A DNA stretch of 64,000 bases from Winogradskya humida (GCF_016862215.1 NZ_BOMN01000130.1:49022-113021); one strand, 5' to 3'. Positions 51,921-61,185 are shown, counted from the stretch's first letter. Numbers and translations: made by a program. The notes: generated from the sequence alone by a model not told the origin.

Positions 51921-54035
51921 ATGCCGGACCGGGACCCCGAGGTGAAGCAGCACACCCGTCTGCTCACCGGGCTGATCTGGGTGGGCATCGGGCTCGCCCC
52001 GATCGCGGCAATAGTCGTCCTGATCGGCGGCAGCACCGGCGCGATGCGCTTCGCGGTGCTGCTCGTAGCCGTCTGCGTGGTCCTCATCGGCGCCGCGATG
52101 CTGATCCGCACCGACCCGGTCCTGCACCGGATGGACGTGGAAGACCGCGTCTCCGCCGAGGTCGATGCCCTCCGCGGCGGCCTGCGCGACGAGCTGACCG
52201 CCACGGCCCGCGCCACGAACAACCGGGTCCAGGCTCTCGAGGACGAGATGGGCACGATGCGCTCGGTCCCCGGCCCTGCCGTTGCACCGAGACCCGCCGC
52301 GGGCTCAGCCCGGCCGGCCCCGCCGCAGCCCCGCATCTCCGCACCGATCCCGGCACCGATCAGCGCTGCCGGAGCAGCATCGGTGCCTGGTCCGGCTCCG
52401 GTTCCCGCTCAGCGGGGCGCCGGGTCAGCCCGGGTCGGCTCGGCCAGCGTCGCCGTCCCCGGCGGCGCGCCCGACAAGCCCGCCCCACCGAGAATCTCCG
52501 CCCCGATCGACCCGTCGCTGCACGGCGGCCCCGGCGCCCCACGCTCCGGCGCCCCACGTGCCAGCGCCCCGGCCAATGCGCCCCGGCCAGGTGCCGCAAC
52601 CAGCACGCCGAGGTCCGGAGCGCCCACGGGTGCGCCAAGATCTGGTGCCGCGACCAGCGCGCCGAGGTCTGGTGCGCCGCAATCCGGGGCGGTGGCGAAC
52701 CGGACGGGGCGGGCACGTCCTGACGGTCCGAGGCAGGGCCGCGCGGTTCCGGCGAGCGTCTCCCCGCAGCCTTACGACTCCTACGAGCAGCAGGACCCGG
52801 CTGCCGGTTACGAAGCTCCGAAGGGCGCGGTGCGGGCATCGGCGGTGGCTTCGGTCGACCCGCCGATGGATGAGCTCGGCCCGCTGCCCGCTCCCGAGCC
52901 GGAGGCACCCGTCGCGGCACCGAGACGCCGGCACGCGGCGCCCGACACGAGCACGGATCTCGCCCGGGAAGCTTATGCGGAGCCGAGCCTCGGCTACGGG
53001 CTCACGACCGGCGCCGTCACCCCGCAGCCCGGCGTCTACGGCAGCACGGCGTCGCGCAACTCCACCCCAGGCCCCGACACCTACGACGAGGGCTATCAGC
53101 AGGACGGCACCTATCAGGTAGGCGATGCCTACCAGGCGGAGGATGGCTACCGGCAGGGCGGCGCTTATCAAGCCGGCAGTGCCTACCGGGCCGACGGTGC
53201 GTACCAGTCGGGCGATGTTCATCAGTCGGGTGACGCCGAGGAACAGGACAGCGCCTACCAGTCGGGCAGCAGCTATCGGCAGGCCAGCGGTTACGAGCCC
53301 GCCGACAGCTACGGCCCTGACAACAGCTACGAGAACGACGGCTACGCCCAGGCGGGCTATGACAACACCGGCTACGCGCAGGACAATTACGGCAATTCGG
53401 ATTATGGCCAGAAGGGCTACGACCAGGCCGCTCAGCACGGCTCAGCGCAGGCCGCTCAGCACGGCTCAGCGCAGGCTGGTCAGTACGGCTCAGCGCAGGC
53501 TGGTCAGTACGGCTCAGCCCAGGCTGGTCAGAAGGCCTCCCCGCAGGCCGGGCATTACGGCTCGCCGCGAACCGTGCAGGACGACTACGAGCAGGCTGAG
53601 CAGACCGGGTATGAGCACGTCGAGCAGGCAGGCTACGCGGACGCGGGCTATGACCAGCCCGGCTACGTGAAGCAGGGCAGCACCTACGGCGCGAGCAGCG
53701 GCTACACGGACACCGGCGAAGCACACGCGGCGGACAACGGCGACGCGGACAGCGACTACCAGGACAGCGGCTACCACGACAGCGGCTATCAGGAGATCGA
53801 CTACGGCCGCGAGGAAGCCGGATACGGGACCACCTACGGCACCCCGGCACCAGCTACCTACGGCCGCAGCACAACAGCGCCCGAGACCCCGTCCAGCTAC
53901 GACAGCAGCGATTTCGTCTCGGCGGGCAGTTACGGCTACGGCGGTCCGACCGGCGTCGGCTACGAGCGGGACGACGACCATCACCACTACGCCCCGGACC
54001 CGATCCCGGCGCGGAACGTCTACCAGAGCCGTTGA
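51921..54035 (+). CDS. Membrane protein with long Tyr/Gln/Gly-rich disordered tail
   Basis: 704 aa. Two membrane segments at the N-terminus (about 12-37 and 42-62), a short coiled-coil region (about 75-112), a Pro/Ala region, then about 450 residues dominated by Tyr, Gln, Gly, Asp and Ala in YQxGDAYQ- and GSAQAGQYGS-like repeats. No enzymatic motif. It resembles prion-like/low-complexity proteins and may phase-separate or scaffold. No SD; TAACAT at 51907 could serve a leaderless start at this ATG. Convergent with nuoD, 6 nt apart. Confidence 0.7.
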   Translation: MPDRDPEVKQHTRLLTGLIWVGIGLAPIAAIVVLIGGSTGAMRFAVLLVAVCVVLIGAAMLIRTDPVLHRMDVEDRVSAEVDALRGGLRDELTATARATNNRVQALEDEMGTMRSVPGPAVAPRPAAGSARPAPPQPRISAPIPAPISAAGAASVPGPAPVPAQRGAGSARVGSASVAVPGGAPDKPAPPRISAPIDPSLHGGPGAPRSGAPRASAPANAPRPGAATSTPRSGAPTGAPRSGAATSAPRSGAPQSGAVANRTGRARPDGPRQGRAVPASVSPQPYDSYEQQDPAAGYEAPKGAVRASAVASVDPPMDELGPLPAPEPEAPVAAPRRRHAAPDTSTDLAREAYAEPSLGYGLTTGAVTPQPGVYGSTASRNSTPGPDTYDEGYQQDGTYQVGDAYQAEDGYRQGGAYQAGSAYRADGAYQSGDVHQSGDAEEQDSAYQSGSSYRQASGYEPADSYGPDNSYENDGYAQAGYDNTGYAQDNYGNSDYGQKGYDQAAQHGSAQAAQHGSAQAGQYGSAQAGQYGSAQAGQKASPQAGHYGSPRTVQDDYEQAEQTGYEHVEQAGYADAGYDQPGYVKQGSTYGASSGYTDTGEAHAADNGDADSDYQDSGYHDSGYQEIDYGREEAGYGTTYGTPAPATYGRSTTAPETPSSYDSSDFVSAGSYGYGGPTGVGYERDDDHHHYAPDPIPARNVYQSR
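53430..53545. repeat. 24-bp tandem repeats in the Tyr/Gln-rich gene
   Basis: About five units near GCTCAGCGCAGGCTGGTCAG, encoding GSAQAGQY-type 8-residue repeats. Conserved at DNA level, so likely to have expanded recently. Confidence 0.8.
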
Positions 54036-54041
54036 AAGGGC

Positions 54042-55184
54042 TTACTTGTCGATGTCGCCGACGACGAAGAACATCGAGCCGAGGATCGCGATCAGGTCCG
54101 GCACCAGGCAGCCCGGGATCAGCGTCGCCAGCGCCTGCACGTTCGCGTAGGAGGCGGTCCGCAGCTTCAACCGCCACGGTGTCTTCTCGCCCCGCGACAC
54201 CAGGTAGTAGCCGTTGATGCCGAGCGGGTTCTCGGTCCACGCGTACGTGTGGCCCTCAGGTGCCTTGACGACCTTGGGCAGCCGCACGTTCACCGGTCCG
54301 CCGATCGTGTCGACGCGGGAGAGGCATTCGTCGGCGAGGTCCAGCGAGACGTACACCTGCTCCAGCAGCACCTCGAAGCGGGAGTGGCAGTCCCCGGCCG
54401 TACGCGTGACCACCGGCACGTCGAGCTGGTCGTAAGCGAGGTACGGCTCGTCGCGCCGCAGGTCCATGTCGAGCCCGCTGGCCCGGGCGACCGGCCCCGA
54501 GGCGCCGTACGCGGCGGCCTGCTCCGCGGTCAGGACGCCGACGCCGACCGTACGAGCCATGAAGATGTCGTTCTTGCGGATCAGGTTGTCGATGTCGGGC
54601 ATCCGCGAGCGGACCTCCGCGATCGCCTGCCGGGCGCGACCTGTCCAGCCCGCCGGGACTTCCTCCTTGAGCCCGCCGACCCGGTTGAACATGTAGTGGA
54701 TCCGGCCGCCGGAGACCTCCTCCATGACCGCCTGCAGCGTCTCCCGCTCGCGGAACGCGTAGAACATCGGCGTGATCGCGCCGATCTCCAGCGGGTAGGA
54801 GCCGAGGAACATCAGGTGGTTGAGCACCCGGTTCAGCTCGGCCAGCGCCATCCGCAGCCAGGTGGCGCGTTCGGGGACCTCGATGCCCATGAGCCGTTCA
54901 ACGGCGAGCGCCACGCCCAGTTCGTTGGAGAAGGCGGAGAGCCAGTCGTGCCGGTTGGCGAGCACGAGGATCTGCCGGTAGTCGCGGACCTCGAAGAGTT
55001 TCTCCGCGCCGCGGTGCATGTAGCCGACGATCGGTTCGCAGGTCTTGACCCGTTCGCCGTCGAGGGTCAGCTTGAGCCGCAGCACGCCGTGGGTCGAGGG
55101 GTGCTGCGGGCCGATGTTGAGCACCATGTCGGCGGTGTCGAGCCCGGCACCCGTACCGACCGTCATCTCCCGCACGTCACTCAC
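54042..55184 (-). CDS. nuoD: Orphan NADH-quinone oxidoreductase subunit D homologue (NuoD/49-kDa family)
   Basis: 380 aa, near full length. N-terminal NIGPQHPSTHGVLRLKL, then GYMHRGAEKLFEVRDYRQ and DWLSAFSNELGVALAVERL. Arg58 in HRGAEK aligns with the human NDUFS2 arginine methylated by NDUFAF7. The C-terminus ends IAILGSMFFVVGDIDK, typical of the family. No other nuo genes are in view. The methyltransferase gene 3 nt upstream is co-transcribed. Could be a spare complex I subunit or part of another hydrogenase-like complex. Confidence 0.9.
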   Translation of the reverse strand: MSDVREMTVGTGAGLDTADMVLNIGPQHPSTHGVLRLKLTLDGERVKTCEPIVGYMHRGAEKLFEVRDYRQILVLANRHDWLSAFSNELGVALAVERLMGIEVPERATWLRMALAELNRVLNHLMFLGSYPLEIGAITPMFYAFRERETLQAVMEEVSGGRIHYMFNRVGGLKEEVPAGWTGRARQAIAEVRSRMPDIDNLIRKNDIFMARTVGVGVLTAEQAAAYGASGPVARASGLDMDLRRDEPYLAYDQLDVPVVTRTAGDCHSRFEVLLEQVYVSLDLADECLSRVDTIGGPVNVRLPKVVKAPEGHTYAWTENPLGINGYYLVSRGEKTPWRLKLRTASYANVQALATLIPGCLVPDLIAILGSMFFVVGDIDK

Positions 55185-55187
55185 GGG

Positions 55188-56177
55188 TCAGATCGTCCCA
55201 TGAAGCTCGATGCCCACTTCGTGCAGCAACCACCGGTGTCCACCGAGCCCGTCCGGGTCGGTGAGTTCGGCGGCGGCTCCGGCGGCGCTCAGGGCGCGGA
55301 GATAACCCGCCGGATCGGTCCGGGCGAGCTCCAGCGGTGGCCGGCCGCCGTCGACCCCCAGCGCTCGGAGCGCATCCCGCTGACTGACGATGGTGTACGC
55401 CCACCCAGCCGCCGCCGCGGCAGAGTCGAGCGCCACATGAGCGGTCAGATCACACCCGCCGTCCGGCACGGGACTGACCTGCCGGCCGCCGCGGAACCCG
55501 GTGAGCGTGCCCAGGGGCGGCCGCGCGGTTCGCAGGTGCCCGTAGTCCACGGCGAGTGCGCTCCCGCGGCGTACCGAAGAAACGGCATCCGCCCAGGCGA
55601 CGTCGCGCGGCCAGCCCAGCTCGACCCGATCGCCCGGGCCGGCCCCGCGCCACCACCGCGCCAGCCAGAACCGGTCAGCGGCGTCGATGTCCGGCCCGAG
55701 CGACTCGAGCCCGCCGACCGGGTCGACGAGCACCCGCCGGATCCGCCCGACCTCGTCGACCTCGGCGACGTCCAGCGGTACGTTGTCGAGCCATTCGGTC
55801 GCCAGCAGCACCCCGACGATGTCCTGCGGCACATCCGGCTGCCAGCCGATCTCCGCGGGCAGCCCGTCCGGTCGCGGCGCCACCTCGACCCCGGTGAACC
55901 GGACCCGCGCGCCGAGCTCAGTGCCGTCGGCCAGCGCCCGTAACGCCGCGAGCAGCTCGCCACGCCCCGCGCCGACATCCACGACCTGCAGCACCCGGGG
56001 CTGCCCCAGCGCGACGTCCACCCGCTGGATCAGCCGCAGCAACGCCCCGGCGAACAGCGGCGACGCGTGCACGCTGGTCCTGAAGTGGTCCGCTGGCCCC
56101 TCCGAGGCGCGCGTGAAGAAGCCCCCGGGCCCGTAGAGCGCCGTGGTCATCGCTGCCCGCCAACCAACCCTCGTCAC
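55188..56177 (-). CDS. MidA/NDUFAF7-family SAM-dependent methyltransferase
   Basis: 329 aa. Starts with TALYGPGGFFTRA, a conserved MidA/NDUFAF7 opening. The SAM-binding site is VVDVGAGRGELL, followed by LLATEWLDNVPLDV. In eukaryotes NDUFAF7 methylates an arginine of the NuoD-like 49-kDa subunit, and here it is operonic with a nuoD homologue. GTG 56177 has a TAGATT at -12 to -7 and no SD, supporting a leaderless start; an ATG at 56150 is an alternative. Confidence 0.85.
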   Translation of the reverse strand: MTRVGWRAAMTTALYGPGGFFTRASEGPADHFRTSVHASPLFAGALLRLIQRVDVALGQPRVLQVVDVGAGRGELLAALRALADGTELGARVRFTGVEVAPRPDGLPAEIGWQPDVPQDIVGVLLATEWLDNVPLDVAEVDEVGRIRRVLVDPVGGLESLGPDIDAADRFWLARWWRGAGPGDRVELGWPRDVAWADAVSSVRRGSALAVDYGHLRTARPPLGTLTGFRGGRQVSPVPDGGCDLTAHVALDSAAAAAGWAYTIVSQRDALRALGVDGGRPPLELARTDPAGYLRALSAAGAAAELTDPDGLGGHRWLLHEVGIELHGTI

Positions 56178-56183
56178 GGTCTC

Positions 56184-56189
56184 AATCTA
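56184..56189 (-). promoter_or_regulatory. Leaderless -10 (TAGATT) of the methyltransferase-nuoD operon
   Basis: TAGATT on the minus strand is at -12 to -7 from the GTG start at 56177, a typical leaderless promoter. Confidence 0.5.
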
Positions 56190-56285
56190 GGGCGTGGAGT
56201 AGTTCACAGGTGCTTGTCACGAGCGTGTTAACTCGGCGCATACTTGCCTCGACCGGTACCCCTTGATCGAGGACTGGATCCGAAC

Positions 56286-57155
56286 ATGAGCGCAAAGCTG
56301 CGTGCGCGTCAGCTTGTCGTCGGCGTTGTCGGCGCGGGCCGGGTGGGAGCCGTTATCGGTGCCGCACTCGCCGCCGCCGGGCATGACGTCGTCGCCACCG
56401 CTGCCGTGTCCACCGCGTCCCGGGAGCGGGCCCGGCGATTGCTGCCGCAGGCCGCGGTTCTTCCGGCCGACGAGGTGGCCCGGGCCGCCACCGACCTTCT
56501 CCTGCTTTCCGTTCCCGACGACGCGCTGCGGAGCGTGGTGGCGGGGCTTTCCGCGACGGGTGCGCTTTCTCCGCGTACGGTCGTCGCGCACACCTCCGGA
56601 GCCCACGGTCTCGTCGTCCTGGGTGAGGTCAACGGCCTCGCCCTGCACCCCGCGATGACGTTCACCGGCACGGACGCCGATCTGGCCCGGCTGCCCGGCA
56701 TCGCGTGGGGAGTCACCGCGCGGGATCGCGTCTTCGCCGCCCGCCTGGTCACCGAGCTCGGCGGCATCCCCGAGTGGATCGCCGAGCAGGCCCGCCCGAC
56801 GTACCACGCGGCCCTGGCCCACGGCGCGAATCACCTGGTCACGCTCGTGAACGAGGCCGCCGACCTGCTGCGCGCCGCCGGGGTTCAGCGTCCCGAGGTG
56901 GTGCTCTCGCCGCTGCTGCACGCTGCCCTCGACAACGCGCTCGCGATGGGCGACGCGGCTCTCACCGGGCCGGTGTCGCGCGGCGACGCGGGGACCGTAC
57001 GCAAGCATCTGGATCACCTCACGCCGGAGTCCGCGCCGGCGTATTTGGCTCTCGCCCGACGAACCGCCGAAAGAGCCGTAGCCGCAGGCCGGCTGCGGCC
57101 GCAGGACGCGATTTTGCTGCTGGATGTCCTCTCCACCGTTGGGAGCCCCGCATGA
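56286..57155 (+). CDS. Rossmann-fold DUF2520 protein next to panC
   Basis: 289 aa. NAD(P)-binding GVVGAGRVGAVIGAALAAAGH, then a C-terminal DUF2520 part (LAHGANHLVTLVNEAADLLR). A homologue lies upstream of panC in mycobacteria. It may be a ketopantoate reductase-like enzyme for pantothenate synthesis, but its activity is not established. The panC ATG overlaps its stop (ATGA). Confidence 0.85.
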   Translation: MSAKLRARQLVVGVVGAGRVGAVIGAALAAAGHDVVATAAVSTASRERARRLLPQAAVLPADEVARAATDLLLLSVPDDALRSVVAGLSATGALSPRTVVAHTSGAHGLVVLGEVNGLALHPAMTFTGTDADLARLPGIAWGVTARDRVFAARLVTELGGIPEWIAEQARPTYHAALAHGANHLVTLVNEAADLLRAAGVQRPEVVLSPLLHAALDNALAMGDAALTGPVSRGDAGTVRKHLDHLTPESAPAYLALARRTAERAVAAGRLRPQDAILLLDVLSTVGSPA

Positions 57156-57985
57156 CCGCCCTCGTCCACACCCGCAACGACCTCGCCGCCGGCCTCGCGG
57201 GCGCGCCCGGCAGGGTAGCCGTCGTGATGACCATGGGTGCCCTGCACGAGGGGCATCGTCAGCTGATGCGCGAGGCACGCGCGCAGGCCGACTTCGTGGT
57301 CGTCACTGTCTTCGTGAACCCGCTGCAGTTCGGCCCCAACGAGGACTTCGACAAGTATCCGCGCACGCTGGCCGCCGACGTCGAGGCCTGCACGGCCGAG
57401 GACGTGGACCTCGTCTTCGCACCCGACCGCGACGAGATGTACCCCGGGGGCACCCCCTCGGTGACGCTCAACGCCGGCCCGATGGGCGAGATCCTCGAGG
57501 GCGCCAGCCGACCCGGCCACTTCTCCGGCATGCTGACCGTCGTCGCCAAGCTGCTCCTGCTCACCGGTGCTGACCTGGCGTTCTTCGGTGAGAAGGACTT
57601 CCAGCAGCTCTCCCTGATCAAGCGCATGGTGCGGGACCTGGAGATCCGGACCGAGATCGTCGGCGTGCCGACCGTGCGCGAGGCGGACGGGCTGGCGCTC
57701 TCCAGCCGCAACCGCTTCCTCTCCGCGGAGCAGCGGCAGGCGGCGCTCGCCCTCTCGCACGCGCTGCGCGAGGGTGCGCTGCAGAACGACCCCCAGCGGG
57801 TGCTCGAGGCTGCCACCAAGATCCTCGGCGACGAGCCCGGCGTGCACGTCGACTACCTGGCCCTGACCGACCCGCTGCTCGGCCCCGCCCCGGCCGGGGG
57901 TCCCGCGCGCCTGCTGGTCGCGGCGAAGGTCGGCGCGACCCGGTTGATCGACAACGTCCCCGTGCACCTCGGCGAGGCCGGCTGA
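57152..57985 (+). CDS. panC: Pantothenate synthetase
   Basis: 277 aa. HIGH-like MGALHEGH, then FVNPLQFGPNEDFDKYPRTL, FFGEKDFQQL, and the KMSKS-like ALSSRNRFLS. It joins pantoate and beta-alanine with ATP. Its stop and the panD start share one base (TGATG). Confidence 0.95.
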   Translation: MTALVHTRNDLAAGLAGAPGRVAVVMTMGALHEGHRQLMREARAQADFVVVTVFVNPLQFGPNEDFDKYPRTLAADVEACTAEDVDLVFAPDRDEMYPGGTPSVTLNAGPMGEILEGASRPGHFSGMLTVVAKLLLLTGADLAFFGEKDFQQLSLIKRMVRDLEIRTEIVGVPTVREADGLALSSRNRFLSAEQRQAALALSHALREGALQNDPQRVLEAATKILGDEPGVHVDYLALTDPLLGPAPAGGPARLLVAAKVGATRLIDNVPVHLGEAG

Positions 57986-58413
57986 TGCTCCGCACGATGC
58001 TCAAGTCCAAGATCCATCGGGCCACGGTGACCCAGGCCGACCTGCACTACGTGGGCTCGGTGACGGTCGACGAGGACCTGATGGAGGCCGCGGACCTGCT
58101 CCCGGGCGAACAGGTCGCGATCGTGGACGTGACCAACGGGGCGCGGCTCGAGACGTACGTGATCGCCGGCGAGCGGGGCACCGGCGTGCTCGGCATCAAC
58201 GGCGCTGCCGCCCACCTCGTACACCCCGGAGATCTGGTCATTTTGATCTCCTACGGCCAGATGGACGACGCCGAGGCGCGCACCTTCCGGCCGCGGGTGG
58301 TCCATGTCGATGCCAAAAACCAGATCATCGAGTTGGGTACGGATCCCGCGGCAGCGGTCCCCGGCATGGCAGACGATCTCGTACGCGGGGACTTGACCGT
58401 TTCCGCCCACTGA
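57985..58413 (+). CDS. panD: Aspartate 1-decarboxylase
   Basis: 142 aa. Self-cleavage occurs between Gly and Ser in YVGSVTVD, giving the pyruvoyl group. Start MLRTMLKSKIHRATVT is typical. It supplies beta-alanine for PanC. Confidence 0.95.
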   Translation: MLRTMLKSKIHRATVTQADLHYVGSVTVDEDLMEAADLLPGEQVAIVDVTNGARLETYVIAGERGTGVLGINGAAAHLVHPGDLVILISYGQMDDAEARTFRPRVVHVDAKNQIIELGTDPAAAVPGMADDLVRGDLTVSAH

Positions 58414-58500
58414 GGCACTCGATTCCGTAGTAAAGCAACGTGGATGTACCGACCTTTGCCCTATGCTCGACAAATCGGACATGGTCGGAGGGCTGGGTTC

Positions 58501-59415
58501 ATGCTGCGTGTCAGCCGTTGGGGTGTCGCCGCGGCGCTGAGCCTGGTGCTGGTCACGGCCGGCTGTGGGAATCCGCCGGGTGTAGACGGCGACCTCACCA
58601 ATAACTGGGCGGCGATCTCCGTGCCGGCCGGGTTCACGCCCGCGTCCCAGACCTGTCACCTGGCGAACTTCTCGACCTCCGGATCGCGCTCCTCCTACGA
58701 GGAGGTCGACTGTCAGATCAAGCACCGCACCGAGACCGTCTACGTGGGCGAGTACGCCGCACCGGCATCACAGGCGGACAGCCCGCCCGAGGCCGAGTCG
58801 GCGGGGCAGCGGGCGGCGTACGAGACCTGCGACGACAAGACCGCGGCGTACGTGGGCGGGGCTTGGCGTACGGCCCGGTTGTGGATCGGGGTGACCCAGC
58901 CGACGAAAGCGGCCTGGAGCGGCGGCGCCCGCTGGTACCGCTGCGAGGTGCTCGTGAGCAGCTCCGTCGAGGATGACGGGGGTCTCGTGCAACGGGTCGG
59001 CAGCCTGCGGAACGCGCTCAAGGAACCGAATTCGCCGCTGCTGCTCACGTGCTACGCCGTCCAGCTCGACAAGGAGGGCAAGATCAGCACGATGCCCTCG
59101 GCTCCGTGCGCCGCCGCGCACAACGCGGAGTTCGTCGGGATGTGGGAGGCGGGGGCGGCCACGGCGTACCCGGAGTTGAGTAAGGACTGGGACGGCTTCC
59201 ATGACGGTTGTCGCGCGTTGATCGCGAAGTACGTCGATGTGCCCGACGACGCTGACCTGCAATATCGTGCCGGCGTGGTGTCCCTGCCGGGCGGCGACGA
59301 CGTGTGGGCGATGGGTGACCGCGGGGTGCGCTGCTATCTCTGGGTGGACACCGCGACCCTGACCGCGTCGCTCAAGGGCAAGGGCGAGAAGTCGCTACCC
59401 GTTCAATACCAGTAA
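58501..59415 (+). CDS. Septum-formation-like lipoprotein
   Basis: 304 aa. Lipobox LVTAGC (Cys near residue 22). The mature part has about nine Cys and two similar halves with CHLANFS...YEEVDC and CYAVQLDKEG...PCAAAHNAEFVG, the pattern of the septum-formation family (PF13845). Extracytoplasmic, lipid-anchored. Related to the C-terminus of the kinase at 2064. GGAGGG before the ATG supports the start. Its link to pantothenate genes is probably only positional. Confidence 0.75.
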   Translation: MLRVSRWGVAAALSLVLVTAGCGNPPGVDGDLTNNWAAISVPAGFTPASQTCHLANFSTSGSRSSYEEVDCQIKHRTETVYVGEYAAPASQADSPPEAESAGQRAAYETCDDKTAAYVGGAWRTARLWIGVTQPTKAAWSGGARWYRCEVLVSSSVEDDGGLVQRVGSLRNALKEPNSPLLLTCYAVQLDKEGKISTMPSAPCAAAHNAEFVGMWEAGAATAYPELSKDWDGFHDGCRALIAKYVDVPDDADLQYRAGVVSLPGGDDVWAMGDRGVRCYLWVDTATLTASLKGKGEKSLPVQYQ

Positions 59416-59477
59416 CGCTTGGCACTTTGTGGTGCCCCGGCGATGAATTCCTCGCGCGCGCGATGTTGACTGATCTC

Positions 59478-61130
59478 ATGTCGCATCTCGCCGACCTTCC
59501 GGCGCTTCCCCGTCGATTGGCCGCCCCTGAGCCCGGTTGGACCGAAACCACCGACGTGCTGGTGGTCGGCTCGGGCGTCGCCGGCCTCACCGCCGCACTG
59601 CACCTGCGCGAGCAGGGCCTGCACGTCACGGTGGTCACCAAGGTCAATATCGATGACGGATCCACCCGCTGGGCGCAGGGCGGCATCGCGGGCGTGCTCG
59701 ACCCGCTCGACACTCCCGAGGCGCACGCCTTCGACACCGAGATCGCCGGCGTGGGCCTCTGCGACCCGGCCGCGGTGCGGGTGCTGGTGGAGGAGGGCCC
59801 CGCCCGGATCCGCGAGCTGATCCGCATCGGTGCCGAGTTCGATCGCAACGCCGACGGGTCGCTCATGCTCACCCGCGAGGGCGGCCACCGCGCCGACCGC
59901 ATCGTGCACGCGGGCGGCGACGCGACCGGTGCCGAGGTGCAGCGGGCCCTGCACGAGGCGGTGCACCGCGACCCCTGGATCCGGCTCGTCGAGCACGCGC
60001 TCGTGCTCGACCTGCTCCGCGCCGCCGACGGCCGGGCCTGCGGCATCACCCTGCACGTGCTGGGCGAGGGCAGCGAGGACGGCGTCGGGGCGATCCTGGC
60101 CCGCGCGGTCGTGCTCGCCACCGGCGGCATGGGCCAGGTCTTCGCGTCCACCACCAACCCGTCCGTCTCGACCGGCGACGGCGTCGCGCTCGCCCTGCGC
60201 GCCGGCGCGGTCGTCACCGACGTGGAGTTCGTCCAGTTCCACCCGACCTCGTTCGTAACAGCGAGCGTGACCTCGGTGCAGCGCCCGCTCATCTCCGAGG
60301 CCCTGCGTGGCGAGGGAGCCCACCTGGTCGACGAGGCCGGCGAGCGGTTCATGGTCGGCCAGCACGAGCTCGCCGAGCTGGCCCCGCGTGACGTGGTCGC
60401 CAAGGGCATCCACCGGGTGCTCCGCGCGACCGGCGCCGACCACGTCTACCTCGACGCCCGGCACCTCGGCCGCGAGTTCCTCGAGCAGCGCTTCCCGACG
60501 ATCATGGCGTCCACCCGCGCGGCCGGCGTCGACCCCGCCACCGAGCTGATCCCGGTCGCCCCGGCAGCCCATTACGCGTCCGGCGGCGTCCGCACCGACC
60601 TGCACGGCCGCACCTCCATCCCCGGCCTGTACGCGTGCGGCGAGGTCGCCTGCACCGGCGTCCACGGCGCCAACCGCCTGGCCAGCAACTCCCTGCTCGA
60701 GGGCCTGGTCTTCTCCCGCCGGATCGCCGACGACATCGCCCGCGACCTGCCGCCGCAGGCCGACCCGGTGCCCACCCCGGCATCGGCCGGCCAGGGCTGG
60801 GTGGTGTCCCCGGCCATCCGCGCCGAGCTGCAGCGCTCCATGACCCGCGGCGCCGGCGTGCTGCGCTCGGCGGACTCGCTCGCGGCCACCGCCAAGGAGC
60901 TGACCCGCCTCGGCGAGCAGCACGGCACCCCCCGCAACGCCGCCTGGGAGGCCACCAACCTGCTCACCGTCGCGGCGGCCCTGGTGGCCTCGGCCGCCGA
61001 GCGCCGCGAGACCCGCGGCTGCCACTGGCGCGAGGACCACCCCAACGCGGCCGACGAATGGCGCGGCCACCTGCTGAACTCGATCGACCCCCGCGGCCGG
61101 CTCACCCAGACCTTCGAGGAGATGGCATGA
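59478..61130 (+). CDS. nadB: L-aspartate oxidase
   Basis: 550 aa. FAD-binding VLVVGSGVAGLTAALHL; substrate-site stretches DGSTRWAQGGIAGVLD, REGGHRADRIVHAGGDATG and HGANRLASNSLLEGL. It oxidises aspartate to iminoaspartate for NAD synthesis. ATG 59478 is the best start; ATG 59463 is possible. No nadA is in the window. Its stop overlaps a mini-ORF that leads into nadC. Confidence 0.93.
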   Translation: MSHLADLPALPRRLAAPEPGWTETTDVLVVGSGVAGLTAALHLREQGLHVTVVTKVNIDDGSTRWAQGGIAGVLDPLDTPEAHAFDTEIAGVGLCDPAAVRVLVEEGPARIRELIRIGAEFDRNADGSLMLTREGGHRADRIVHAGGDATGAEVQRALHEAVHRDPWIRLVEHALVLDLLRAADGRACGITLHVLGEGSEDGVGAILARAVVLATGGMGQVFASTTNPSVSTGDGVALALRAGAVVTDVEFVQFHPTSFVTASVTSVQRPLISEALRGEGAHLVDEAGERFMVGQHELAELAPRDVVAKGIHRVLRATGADHVYLDARHLGREFLEQRFPTIMASTRAAGVDPATELIPVAPAAHYASGGVRTDLHGRTSIPGLYACGEVACTGVHGANRLASNSLLEGLVFSRRIADDIARDLPPQADPVPTPASAGQGWVVSPAIRAELQRSMTRGAGVLRSADSLAATAKELTRLGEQHGTPRNAAWEATNLLTVAAALVASAAERRETRGCHWREDHPNAADEWRGHLLNSIDPRGRLTQTFEEMA

Positions 61131-61185
61131 GTGACCTTCCCTCGGCCCGCAGCCGGCAGACCATTGAGGAGACGGCATGAGTGAC
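61111..61185. repeat. Duplicated nadB/nadC junction (50-bp period)
   Basis: CCTTCGAGGAGATGGCATGA at 61111 and CCATTGAGGAGACGGCATGA at 61161 are 50 bp apart, each followed by GTGAC, with 22 of 25 bases equal. Each copy includes a GAGGAG SD and an ATGA overlap. Confidence 0.8.
61127..61180 (+). CDS. 17-codon mini-ORF linking nadB and nadC
   Basis: ATG overlaps the nadB stop and its own stop overlaps the nadC ATG, each as ATGA. The peptide is MSDLPSARSRQTIEETA. Its start copies the nadC start (MSD) and its end copies the nadB end (QTFEEMA). The DNA around both junctions is a 50-bp-spaced repeat. It looks like a duplicated junction that still allows coupled translation. Whether the peptide has a function is unknown. 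Confidence 0.55.
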   Translation: MSDLPSARSRQTIEETA

